Positions 44,222-52,111 of a DNA stretch of 64,000 nucleotides are shown here, piece after piece. The notes under the pieces were generated by a model. It made no database searches. It worked only from the letters and a program-made list of their open reading frames with translations, and was not told the DNA's origin. The DNA comes from Sphingobium lactosutens (GTDB lineage: Bacteria > Pseudomonadota > Alphaproteobacteria > Sphingomonadales > Sphingomonadaceae). Position 1 is the stretch's first letter. Every line of letters begins with the position of its first letter. The DNA is taken from NCBI RefSeq assembly GCF_013393185.1, contig NZ_QJQX01000042.1, positions 62,001-126,000 of the forward strand. The letters run 5' to 3'. Position numbers and translations under genes: made by a program.

Positions 44222-44980
44222 ATGCGAGGATTGGCAAGCAAGGCAGGGATCGTCGCAGGCGGCGGGCGCGGGATTGGCGCGGCGACGGCGCGGCGGCTGG
44301 CGGCTGAGGGCGCCTGCATCGTCATCGGCGACATCATGGGCGACTGGGCGAGCGAAACCGCCCATGCCATTCGCGAGGGAGGCGGCAAGGCTATCGGCGT
44401 GCCGCTTGATGGAACCAGTGCCGCATCGCAGGCCGCGATAGTCGAGGCTGCGCTGGCCGAGTTCGGTCGGCTGGACTTCTATCACTCAAATCTGGCGGGT
44501 GGCACCGATGGCGATATCGATATACTCAATTGCAGTGAGGAGGTGCTCGATCGTTCTTTCGCCATCAATGCGAAAAGCCATTTCCTCGCGACCCAGGCGG
44601 CTCTGCCGATACTGATCGAGCGAGGCGGCGGGGCGATGATCTACACGTCATCGGGGGCAGCGATTTCGGGCAATCCCTTGCAGGTCGCCTATCCCATGAC
44701 CAAGAATGCCCTCCATGCGCTGGTCCGCCATGTCGCGCGGAAATTCGGCAAGCTGGGCATCCGCGCCAATGGCATCTGCCCCGGCCTGGTCCTGACGGAA
44801 GCCGTAGCCCAGCATCTGACCGACGATTATGTCCGGTCGATGCTGGAGGGCTTGCCGCACCGCCGCCTTGGCCAGCCGGACGATATCGCAGGGGCGGTCG
44901 CCTTTCTTGCGTCCGACGATGGCGAATGGGTCAACGGACAGCTGTGGCACGTCAATGGCGGGTCACTGCTGCGTGACTGA
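44222..44980 (+). CDS. short-chain dehydrogenase/reductase
   Basis: 252 residues from ATG 44222 after AAGGAG. AGGGRGIGAATARRL, Asp in IVIGDIMGD, Ser in YTSSGAAISG and Tyr/Lys in YPMTKNALHA are present; NNAG is changed to HSNLAGG. It is the sixth gene of the long operon, 11 bases before the transporter start. Probably oxidises a hydroxyl of the same substrate. Confidence 0.88.
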   Translation: MRGLASKAGIVAGGGRGIGAATARRLAAEGACIVIGDIMGDWASETAHAIREGGGKAIGVPLDGTSAASQAAIVEAALAEFGRLDFYHSNLAGGTDGDIDILNCSEEVLDRSFAINAKSHFLATQAALPILIERGGGAMIYTSSGAAISGNPLQVAYPMTKNALHALVRHVARKFGKLGIRANGICPGLVLTEAVAQHLTDDYVRSMLEGLPHRRLGQPDDIAGAVAFLASDDGEWVNGQLWHVNGGSLLRD

Positions 44981-44990
44981 AGGAAGGGTC

Positions 44991-46295
44991 ATGCGTCCTG
45001 CATCCAATCCCTGGGTCGTACTCGCGACGCTGTTGCTGATCTATATCGTCAACTATGCCGACCGCTACCTCATCACCGGGCTGATCGGGCCGATCAAGGC
45101 TGAGTTCGGTATTGGCGACGCGATGGTCGGAATGCTGATGGGGCCGGCCTTTGTTCTGCTTTATGTCATCCTTGGCGTGCCCTTTGCACGACTGGCGGAC
45201 CGCACATCGCGCGTCCAGATCATAGCGGCAGGCTGCGTGCTGTGGAGCGGGGCGACGATCGCCACCGGGCTTGCCCATGGACCGATCGGCCTGACTCTGG
45301 CGCGCGTCGCGGTCGGCGTGGGGGAGGCAGCCTTCGTCGCGCCAGCCTATTCGCTGTTGTCCGATTATTTCAGACCCGAGCGGCGTGGCCTGGCCTTCGC
45401 GATCCTGGGCCTTGCGGCCTATGTCGGGCAGATTGCTGGCCAGGCGGGTGGCCCCGCGATCGCTGCCCATCATGATTGGCGCATGGCCTTTTACAGCATG
45501 GGCGCGGTCGGACTGATGCTGGGTCTTTGTGCGCTGTTGCTGATCCGGGAACCGCGCTGCAGCGGCGGCGGGGAAGGCCCGGTCGACGCCATACCCTTCG
45601 GCCAATTGGCGCATCGCCTTGTCCGCAGTCCAGCCTATTGCTGCATGATGTTCGCCTTTGGCTTTGGCGTGTTGTCGGGGGTCGCCTTCGGCTATTGGGG
45701 ACCGGAGCTTTTTACCCGCAGCTATGGCCTTGATCCCGTGGCGGTAAAATCGACCTTTGCACTGAATTTTGGCGCATCGGGACTGGTCGGAATGTTGCTG
45801 TTCGGGGCCTTGTCCGACCGGTTGGCACGGCGCAGCATGGTCTGGCCGGCGCGCCTTTCGGCCCTGGCGCTGGGCGCGGCGACCTGCGCCATCCTGTTCG
45901 CGACCTGGGCGGGAAGCTTCACTCTGGCGCGACTGGCGGCTATCCCCGCCGGATTGCTGGGCGGCGGCTGGTCGGTCGGTTTCCTCGCCAGCCTGCAATA
46001 TATGCTGCCGCCGCGTATCAGGGCGGCGTCGACGGCGCTGTTTCTGGCGGTGACGACGCTGCTCGGCTTTTTTGTGGGTCCATGGGCGGCGGGCGCCCTG
46101 AGCGAAATGATGGGGCATGATGCCGCTGCGCTGCGCATGGCGCTCAGCATCGTCATTCCCTTCGGTTTCCTGGCCGCGCTGCTCGGCTGGGCCGCGAGTG
46201 GATGGGTTGAGCGGGATCGGTCGGCATTGCACGACGCGCTTTCGATTCGACCTGCCGACCCTTTGCTGGCAAGACCGGCAACGGAAAGGGATTGA
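44991..46295 (+). CDS. MFS transporter, spinster-like
   Basis: 434 residues, about 12 hydrophobic helices. The first helix carries IYIVNYADRYLITGLIGP, the NYxDR signature of spinster-type MFS proteins, and the loop 2-3 motif is ARLADRTSRVQI. It would move the substrate or a metabolite across the inner membrane. Start at ATG 44991 behind GGAAGG; the longer frame beginning at 44829 overlaps the SDR and is unlikely. Confidence 0.9.
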   Translation: MRPASNPWVVLATLLLIYIVNYADRYLITGLIGPIKAEFGIGDAMVGMLMGPAFVLLYVILGVPFARLADRTSRVQIIAAGCVLWSGATIATGLAHGPIGLTLARVAVGVGEAAFVAPAYSLLSDYFRPERRGLAFAILGLAAYVGQIAGQAGGPAIAAHHDWRMAFYSMGAVGLMLGLCALLLIREPRCSGGGEGPVDAIPFGQLAHRLVRSPAYCCMMFAFGFGVLSGVAFGYWGPELFTRSYGLDPVAVKSTFALNFGASGLVGMLLFGALSDRLARRSMVWPARLSALALGAATCAILFATWAGSFTLARLAAIPAGLLGGGWSVGFLASLQYMLPPRIRAASTALFLAVTTLLGFFVGPWAAGALSEMMGHDAAALRMALSIVIPFGFLAALLGWAASGWVERDRSALHDALSIRPADPLLARPATERD

Positions 46296-46303
46296 AGCCG
46301 TCT

Positions 46304-46783
46304 ATGAGTGACATGTTCGCGTTCGATGAAACTGACCGCAGGATTGTCGAACAGTTGCGGCAAAATGGACGGGCGACGAACCAGCAGATTGCCGAGTCCC
46401 TGAATCTGATCGCATCGACCGTGTCGACCCGCATCCGCCGGATGGAGGATGCGGGCATGTTGCGCGTTGTCGCCGTATCCGACTTCGCGGTCCACGGCTT
46501 TCATGTTCTCATCCATCTGGCTGTAGAGGTCAGCGGCCGCCCCGCGCTCGACGTGGCGGAGGAACTGGCCGCCTTTCGCGAAGTCTTTGCGGTCCATCTC
46601 GTCACCGGCCGTTACGAGATCAGCCTGCTGTTGACGCTGCGCGACATGGATGAGCTGTCGCCGCTCATTGCTGACAAATTGTCGCAGGTGCCCGGCGTCC
46701 GCGCCATGATCCCGGCGATCGGCCTCGACATCGTCAAATATGGCCTCGACACTGCACCGATCGACAGCAGGAGGCTCGCATGA
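46304..46783 (+). CDS. Lrp/AsnC family regulator, first of tandem pair 2
   Basis: 159 residues (ATG 46304; TTG 46292 overlaps the MFS stop). HTH FDETDRRIVEQLRQNGRATNQ with recognition helix IASTVSTRIRRMEDAGM, then RAM domain VVAVSDFAVHGFHVLIHLAV. Clearly paralogous to 16182-16664 in both the linker and the HTH. It overlaps the next regulator by four bases and sits at the end of the long catabolic operon, upstream of the next promoter box. Confidence 0.9.
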   Translation: MSDMFAFDETDRRIVEQLRQNGRATNQQIAESLNLIASTVSTRIRRMEDAGMLRVVAVSDFAVHGFHVLIHLAVEVSGRPALDVAEELAAFREVFAVHLVTGRYEISLLLTLRDMDELSPLIADKLSQVPGVRAMIPAIGLDIVKYGLDTAPIDSRRLA

Positions 46784-47265
46784 GCAGGCCCGACCTGGAC
46801 GAGCTGGACCACCAGCTGATTTCTATCCTGGCGCAGGACGCGCGTGTCTCCAACCGCAAGATCGCCAGCGATCTGGGCGTCAACGAGGGCACGGTGCGGG
46901 GGCGCATCAAGCGCTTGCAGCAGGATGGGCTGATTGCCTTTACCGCGCTAACCGGCCTGAAACTGGAAAAGGCGACCAACATCGCCTTTGTCGCGGTGCA
47001 GGCGGACGTGAGTCAGGCGCGTCGGATTGCCCGTGATATCGCGCATATTCCGCTGGTCAAATCCGTGATGATCGTGCTGGGGCCGTTCAACATCATGGCA
47101 ACTTGTCTATACGACGATCTGGACAATCTCCACGCCATGGCGTCGGGGCAGATATTGCAGATGCCCGGCGTCCAACATGTCGAAACATCGCTGGCGGTCA
47201 GGACGGTGAAGTTCAGCAACCGGGTAGTGCGGATCACCGATGCGCCGATGGACGGCGCCATTTGA
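46780..47265 (+). CDS. Lrp/AsnC family regulator, second of tandem pair 2
   Basis: 161 residues. HTH LDHQLISILAQDARVSNRKI, recognition helix NEGTVRGRIKRLQQDGLI, then RAM domain ending MPGVQHVETSLAVRTVKF. It is paralogous to 16661-17149. It is coupled by ATGA to the first regulator, and 35 bases downstream lies a perfect inverted repeat with the box core, consistent with control of the following acyl-CoA dehydrogenase operon. Confidence 0.9.
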   Translation: MSRPDLDELDHQLISILAQDARVSNRKIASDLGVNEGTVRGRIKRLQQDGLIAFTALTGLKLEKATNIAFVAVQADVSQARRIARDIAHIPLVKSVMIVLGPFNIMATCLYDDLDNLHAMASGQILQMPGVQHVETSLAVRTVKFSNRVVRITDAPMDGAI

Positions 47266-47299
47266 CCGAGGTGCCGCGCCGGGCATGGTGTTGGCGGCA

Positions 47300-47332
47300 A
47301 TATGCGTAATTGATAAATTGCAAAATTACGCA
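47300..47332. promoter_or_regulatory. inverted TGCGTAATT / AATTACGCA operator
   Basis: ATATGCGTA begins at 47300. A perfect nine-base inverted repeat TGCGTAATT (47303-47311) and AATTACGCA (47324-47332) has a 12-base AT-rich spacer. It lies in the 261-base gap between the Lrp/AsnC pair and the acyl-CoA dehydrogenase operon. It is the most symmetrical copy of the box in the window. Nothing else is seen in the gap. Confidence 0.6.
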
Positions 47333-47526
47333 AATGATCGCTTGAAACTGATTTTTGCATGATATAGCACAATATCAGGCGGAAAGATTCAGCGAGATAA
47401 TATTGCTGTTCTGCCGATGATAGGAGCTGGATGTGCTGGACCCATGGTCGGCTCATCATGTTTGTCCTGCGCGGCGAAACGGCTTGCGAGGGCAAGGCCC
47501 CATATTGGATTTGAGGGCGACCCGAG

Positions 47527-48585
47527 ATGGAATTCGCATTTACCGACGAACAACAGATGATCGCAGAGACGGCCCGTGCCTTCTTCGCGGAACATGCGAC
47601 GAGCGAGCGTACGCGCAGGGCGATGGCCGGCGAGGGCATCGACCTCGCGCTGTGGCGTGCCTTCTGCCGGGAACTGGCTCTGTCGGGTATCGGCATTCCC
47701 GAAAGTGCAGAAGGCGCGGGGCTGGGCCTGGTCGAACTGGCGATCGTCGCCGAAGCGGCGGGCGCCCAAGTTGCGGCCTTGCCGATGCTGGGCAGTCTGG
47801 CGCTGGCGGGACAGGCGATCGCGGCGGGCGGTAGCGAAGCTCAGCGGACGCAATGGGTGCCGCCGCTGATCGCAGGCGATCGGATCGCAGGCTATTTCCA
47901 TGACGACAGGATGCTGGCGAGCGGCGGCAGGCTGACCGGCGGATCGCGCTTCGTCGCTCATGGCGCGATCGCCGATCTTTTCGTCGTCACCGATATGCGC
48001 CAGATGTGGATGGTCCGCGCCGATGCGCCGGGCGTTACCGTGACGGCGCAGACTAGCATGGATCAGACCCGTCCCTTCGCCCATGTCATGCTGGAAAACG
48101 CGCCGGGCGAGATCTTGCCCGATCCGGGCGCGGCGCTGGGTGCGGCACAGCGTGCGGCCTTCATCGTGGTGGCAGCCGAAGCACTGGGCGGTGCGCAGGC
48201 CTGCCTCGACCGCACCGTCGCCTATGCCAAGGAGCGGATTCAGTTCGGTCGCCCGATCGGCTCCTTCCAGGCTTATAAGCATCGGCTGGCCGACATGATG
48301 ATCGAGATCGAACAGGCACGCTCGGCGGTTTATTGGGCTGCCTGCGCAGTGGACGAGGGAGCGGGCGAGGCGGACATGGCAGTCCACGCCGCCAAGAGCT
48401 TCGCCGCCGACACCTTCTTCCGCTGCGCCGGGGACATGATCCAGCTGCACGGAGGCATCGGCTTCACCTGGGAGCATGACGCGCACCTCTTTTTCAAGCG
48501 TGCGCGATCGCTCCAGACCATGTTGGGCAGCGGCAACTGGCACCGTGAGAAAATTGCCGCGATGATTTTGGGAGAAGCAGCATGA
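47527..48585 (+). CDS. acyl-CoA dehydrogenase, small subunit-like, of paired enzyme
   Basis: 352 residues. MEFAFTDEQQMIAETARAFF opens the N-terminal domain, YAKERIQFGRPIGSFQAYKH is near residue 235 and IQLHGGIGFTWEHDAHLFFK near 300. The EGT catalytic motif is absent and the middle FAD-binding part is short, as in non-catalytic members of alpha2beta2 enzymes. It overlaps the next dehydrogenase by four bases. The pair resembles steroid side-chain dehydrogenases (ChsE, or Scd4AB of bile-salt-degrading sphingomonads); inference. Confidence 0.88.
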   Translation: MEFAFTDEQQMIAETARAFFAEHATSERTRRAMAGEGIDLALWRAFCRELALSGIGIPESAEGAGLGLVELAIVAEAAGAQVAALPMLGSLALAGQAIAAGGSEAQRTQWVPPLIAGDRIAGYFHDDRMLASGGRLTGGSRFVAHGAIADLFVVTDMRQMWMVRADAPGVTVTAQTSMDQTRPFAHVMLENAPGEILPDPGAALGAAQRAAFIVVAAEALGGAQACLDRTVAYAKERIQFGRPIGSFQAYKHRLADMMIEIEQARSAVYWAACAVDEGAGEADMAVHAAKSFAADTFFRCAGDMIQLHGGIGFTWEHDAHLFFKRARSLQTMLGSGNWHREKIAAMILGEAA

Positions 48586-49760
48586 AACTCGGTTTTTCTC
48601 CCGAGGATGAACTGTTCCGGCAGGAATGCGCGGACTGGTTGGGCGGCCAGATGGCAGGCGAATTTCGCGACATCAGGGGTGTCACCAAGCTGACCGGCAG
48701 CCCGGAACGGCGCAAGGAATGGGAACAGCAGCTCGCCGCGCATGGCTGGTCCTGCATCGGCTGGCCCAGCCAATGGGGTGGACGCGATGCAACGCTGGCG
48801 CAGCAGGTGATCTTTGCCGAGGAATATGCGCGCGCAGGCGTACCGGGGCGGGTTAATCATATCGGCATCGAACTGGCAGGGCCGACCATCCTGACATTCG
48901 GCACGCGAGAACAGAAGCAGCGCTTTTTGCCCGGCATCGCGGCGGGCAAGACCATCTTCTGTCAGGGCTTTTCCGAACCCAATGCCGGGTCGGATCTGGC
49001 GAGCGTGCGCACGAAAGCGCGCCTGGAGGGCGATCAGTGGATCGTCAACGGCCAGAAGATCTGGACCAGCCTGGCCCATATTTCCGACTGGATTTTCGTT
49101 GTTACCCGCACGGAAGAAGGATCGCAGGGACCAAGGGGGCTGACCTTCCTGATGATGCCGATCGATCAGCCCGGCATCGACATTCGGGGCATTCGCCAGA
49201 TCAACGGCGATGCGGAGTTCAACGAAACATTCTTTACCGACGCGCGCTGCCCTGCGGACAGCCTGATCGGTGCGGTCGGTGACGGCTGGCGCATCGCCAT
49301 GGGCCTGTTGGCGTTCGAGCGCGGCGTTTCGACGCTGGGTCAGCAAATGGGGTTCCGCAACGAGCTGGACGAGATCATCGCGGCGGCCCGGAGCAATGGC
49401 GCGGCCAGGGATCCGCTGATCCGCCAGCGCCTGGCGAAGGCCGAGATCGGCCTGCGATTGATGCGCTATGGCGCACTGCGGATGCTGTCGCAGACGGACC
49501 ATGCAAGGATCGATGGCGCAGCGCTGACTTACAAGATACAGTGGGCGAGCTGGCGTCGGAACCTTGGCGAACTGGCGATGGACGTGTTGGGGCAGGAGGG
49601 TGAGATAAGCGACCATCGGGATTATGAATGGGACACGTTGCCCAATCTGTTCCTCTTCTCGCGATCCGACACCATCTATGGCGGTACCAATCAGATCCAG
49701 CGTAACCTGATCGCGGAACGGGGCCTGGGCATGCCGCGCGAACCGCGCGGGTCGGTCTGA
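48582..49760 (+). CDS. acyl-CoA dehydrogenase, large subunit-like, of paired enzyme
   Basis: 392 residues with intact FAD site (CQGFSEPNAGSDLASVRTKA near residue 126, QKIWTSLAHISDW) and C-terminal YGGTNQIQRNLIAERGLGMP. The usual Glu before GT is Gly, so the base lies elsewhere. Second of the coupled pair, followed by two thioesterases. Likely carries out the first beta-oxidation step of a steroid side chain after CoA activation by the ligase at 39053; inference. Confidence 0.9.
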   Translation: MKLGFSPEDELFRQECADWLGGQMAGEFRDIRGVTKLTGSPERRKEWEQQLAAHGWSCIGWPSQWGGRDATLAQQVIFAEEYARAGVPGRVNHIGIELAGPTILTFGTREQKQRFLPGIAAGKTIFCQGFSEPNAGSDLASVRTKARLEGDQWIVNGQKIWTSLAHISDWIFVVTRTEEGSQGPRGLTFLMMPIDQPGIDIRGIRQINGDAEFNETFFTDARCPADSLIGAVGDGWRIAMGLLAFERGVSTLGQQMGFRNELDEIIAAARSNGAARDPLIRQRLAKAEIGLRLMRYGALRMLSQTDHARIDGAALTYKIQWASWRRNLGELAMDVLGQEGEISDHRDYEWDTLPNLFLFSRSDTIYGGTNQIQRNLIAERGLGMPREPRGSV

Positions 49761-49774
49761 AAGTCCGAGGCGTG

Positions 49775-50203
49775 ATGGAGGAGGATGAAGATCCCTTCGA
49801 ACGGCTGAAACACCTGCCGCCGCGCGGGCATCATGCCCTGCTTGGCATATATACGGTGGACAGGGGATCGGACTGGGCGGAACTGGCCTGTCCTTTCGCG
49901 CCCGGCTTCCTAATGGACCCCGAGGCTGGGCTGGTAGCGTCGGGACCGATCGTCTCGCTGATCGATGCGGCCGCAGGCGCGGCGATCATTGCGCGGACGC
50001 GGCAGTGGCGGCCAATGGCCACGCTGGATCTGCATGTCGACTATCTTCGACCGGCTCGCGCCGGGCAGGCGTTGCATGCGCGCGCCACCTGCCATCATGT
50101 GACACACAAGGTCGCCTTCATCCGCTGTGACGTGCATGATGGCGATGCGGCAAGCCGGATCGCCTTTGCGACGGCGCGTTTCTTCTTTACCGGCACGTCA
50201 TGA
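49775..50203 (+). CDS. PaaI-like hotdog thioesterase 1
   Basis: 142 residues, hotdog fold. GPIVSLIDAAAGAAIIA holds the acidic catalytic position, TLDLHVDYLRPARAGQALHA the following strand, with a C-terminal FATARFFF. An in-frame GTG at 49772 is an alternative start. Thioesterases here may release CoA from dead-end acyl intermediates of side-chain oxidation. It overlaps the next gene by four bases. Confidence 0.8.
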   Translation: MEEDEDPFERLKHLPPRGHHALLGIYTVDRGSDWAELACPFAPGFLMDPEAGLVASGPIVSLIDAAAGAAIIARTRQWRPMATLDLHVDYLRPARAGQALHARATCHHVTHKVAFIRCDVHDGDAASRIAFATARFFFTGTS

Positions 50204-50580
50204 TCGCCCGGACGCCCTATGCGCAGATGTTGGGCATCGAGAGCATGGCCGCCGAACCAGGCATGGTCGCGCTTCGGATGCCCGCGACCGCGCAACTGGA
50301 GGGACGGCCGGGCTTCCTCTATGGTGGTGTCATCGCCAGCCTGCTGGAACTTGCCTGTCTGGACGCGATCGCGCAGGACCGGGGTGACGCCGCCGGACGG
50401 CCCAAGCCGATCAACATGAGCTTCGACTTCCTGCGCGGAGGGCTGATGATCGACAGTTTTGCGGAGGCGCGGCTCAGCCGTGTCGGTCGTCGCATCGTCC
50501 ATGCCGACGCCATCTGTTGGCAGGCGGACAGGAATCGGCCAATGGCCACCGGACGGATGCATCTGCTGCTGGGCGGGTAG
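50200..50580 (+). CDS. PaaI-like hotdog thioesterase 2
   Basis: 126 residues. FLYGGVIASLLELACLDAIA is the hotdog helix with the catalytic Glu/Asp, and INMSFDFLRGGLM and ATGRMHLLLG follow. It differs from its neighbour, so the two could form a mixed assembly. Last gene of the acyl-CoA dehydrogenase operon. Confidence 0.8.
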   Translation: MIARTPYAQMLGIESMAAEPGMVALRMPATAQLEGRPGFLYGGVIASLLELACLDAIAQDRGDAAGRPKPINMSFDFLRGGLMIDSFAEARLSRVGRRIVHADAICWQADRNRPMATGRMHLLLGG

Positions 50581-50797
50581 GCATGGTTGTTCCAGGGCTG
50601 CTCAATATGCGCAGCATATGCTGACCAGCGCTGTGCTGGGATCGGCGTCTGTAATAGACACCCGTTGGAAGGGGTGTAACTTACCGGTGCGCGTCGCGCG
50701 ACTGTCGAGCAGGCTCCGCGTCCATTGCCCCCCGCGCAAGTCGATTTTGGGAAAGCGATGGGCTGGCTTCGTCAACGGGGCGACGCTAGGAGGCGGA

Positions 50798-51433
50798 ATG
50801 TCGACAGCAAAAGACCTCGTACATCTCGGCAGACTCGTTGCCGCTACCCATGGCTGGGCCGCCGCCAAAGCGTTCAAATCCTACGGGATGAGCGACACGG
50901 ATCGCGCCGGGATTGCCGCATGCGCGGTCCGCCTTCTGGATGTCTTTCCCCTGGTGCCGAACGCCAGTGCGCTGATGAGCGCAGCGTTTGCCGTACAACT
51001 CGAACGCGTGCTGACGGCGCCCGTCCAGGTTGTTGCCGGGACGTTGTGCGTCGAGGGCGAACCGGTTTTCGGCGACCGGATGCCCTTTGACGGCCACGTT
51101 ATTTTCGGCTCGCCCAACCCCGACTGGCACGGGCATGTCTGGGTGATGATCGGTCCCCATATCGCCGACATCTCGATCTTTCGGACCGCCTATTCCCGGT
51201 TCGGGCCAGCCAGCCTCAGTCGCCATATTGATCTGGTGTTCGGACCGAACAAGGCTCTTTATGTCGACCAATGGCAGAAAAGTCGCCAGCGCGGTCTGAG
51301 CTATGAGCCGCAATATGTGCTGAGCGAGGAGGAAGTGACGCGCCTCATGGGCGGCGCCTATGAGCGGATCGAGCAGGCACGGTCTGAACGCGCCCAAGCC
51401 GGTTCGTCGTCCGTTCAGTCGGACATCGCATAA
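50798..51433 (+). CDS. hypothetical protein
   Basis: 211 residues from ATG 50798 with an AGGAGG site. I do not recognise the family. It is soluble, with no signal or membrane segment. A Cys in VVAGTLCVEGEPVFGD, a His in GHVWVMIGPHIADISIFRTAY and an Asp nearby could suggest a cysteine-peptidase/transglutaminase-like fold, but this is weak. The 217 bases upstream contain ATATGC-GCA-GCATAT (50605-50619) and an ACACCC/GGGTGT stem (50658-50677). It is convergent with OsmC. Confidence 0.7.
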   Translation: MSTAKDLVHLGRLVAATHGWAAAKAFKSYGMSDTDRAGIAACAVRLLDVFPLVPNASALMSAAFAVQLERVLTAPVQVVAGTLCVEGEPVFGDRMPFDGHVIFGSPNPDWHGHVWVMIGPHIADISIFRTAYSRFGPASLSRHIDLVFGPNKALYVDQWQKSRQRGLSYEPQYVLSEEEVTRLMGGAYERIEQARSERAQAGSSSVQSDIA

Positions 51434-51473
51434 TCATTTGAGAATGTGCATGTGCTGAAGCCATGGCTTCATA

Positions 51474-51507
51474 TTCGCTCCCGCACCTGGGAACGGGCGG
51501 GAGCGAA
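51474..51507. terminator. bidirectional terminator hairpin
   Basis: A perfect 11-base stem, TTCGCTCCCGC (51474-51484) with GCGGGAGCGAA (51497-51507), between the convergent hypothetical gene and OsmC. Confidence 0.7.
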
Positions 51508-51517
51508 CGGAATTTGC

Positions 51518-52087
51518 TCAGACCAATTCCAGCCTGCCGTTCATGCAGATCGGTTGGTTCAGGTTGAAGAAATTGGGCAAGGTATTCATCACGGCCTGGT
51601 GGATGTCGTGAAACTGCTCCGCCGTGCCGTTGCCGCCGATCCGCACCGTATAGTCGAGCTGGCGATAGCCGGGCGCCACGGTGTCATCCACACCGAGGAA
51701 GCCGCGCAGATCGAGCCGGCCGCTCGTTTCAATCTCCAGCCGTTCGAGCTGGATGCCGTGGACTGCAGCCTGAGCCACATAGCCCACCGCCATGCAGGCG
51801 TTCAGCGCCGTCATCAGCAGTTCCTGCGGATTGGGGGCGCTGTCGGTGCCCAGCAGGTCCAAAGGCTCGTCGGCGGTCATCTTGAAGCGCCGCTCGATAA
51901 ATTGACCGCCAAGCTCGTAGCCTTCCACGGTCGTTTCGCTCCGCGTCTGGCCGGACCAGCGCGTCGTGACACGAAAGCGAACGGCAGCTTTCGCCGGATC
52001 CGCCTTCACCTGATCGACAAATGCGGCAAGCGCCGACAGATCGATACCGTTGAGGGACGAGGCGGATATCTGGATGGTCTCGTTCAT
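51518..52087 (-). CDS. OsmC family peroxiredoxin-like protein
   Basis: 189 residues from ATG 52087 (GGAGAATGACG upstream; ATG 52093 is too close to the site). OsmC fold: the Cys of NPQELLMTALNACMAVGYVA is present and the second Cys may be in NLNQPICMNG, less typical. OsmC proteins reduce organic hydroperoxides, though some divergent members do not. It is preceded by the diiron-like gene with a 24-base gap, probably one operon. Confidence 0.82.
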   Translation of the reverse strand: MNETIQISASSLNGIDLSALAAFVDQVKADPAKAAVRFRVTTRWSGQTRSETTVEGYELGGQFIERRFKMTADEPLDLLGTDSAPNPQELLMTALNACMAVGYVAQAAVHGIQLERLEIETSGRLDLRGFLGVDDTVAPGYRQLDYTVRIGGNGTAEQFHDIHQAVMNTLPNFFNLNQPICMNGRLELV

Positions 52088-52111
52088 CGTCATTCTCCTT
52101 GATAATCCGGT

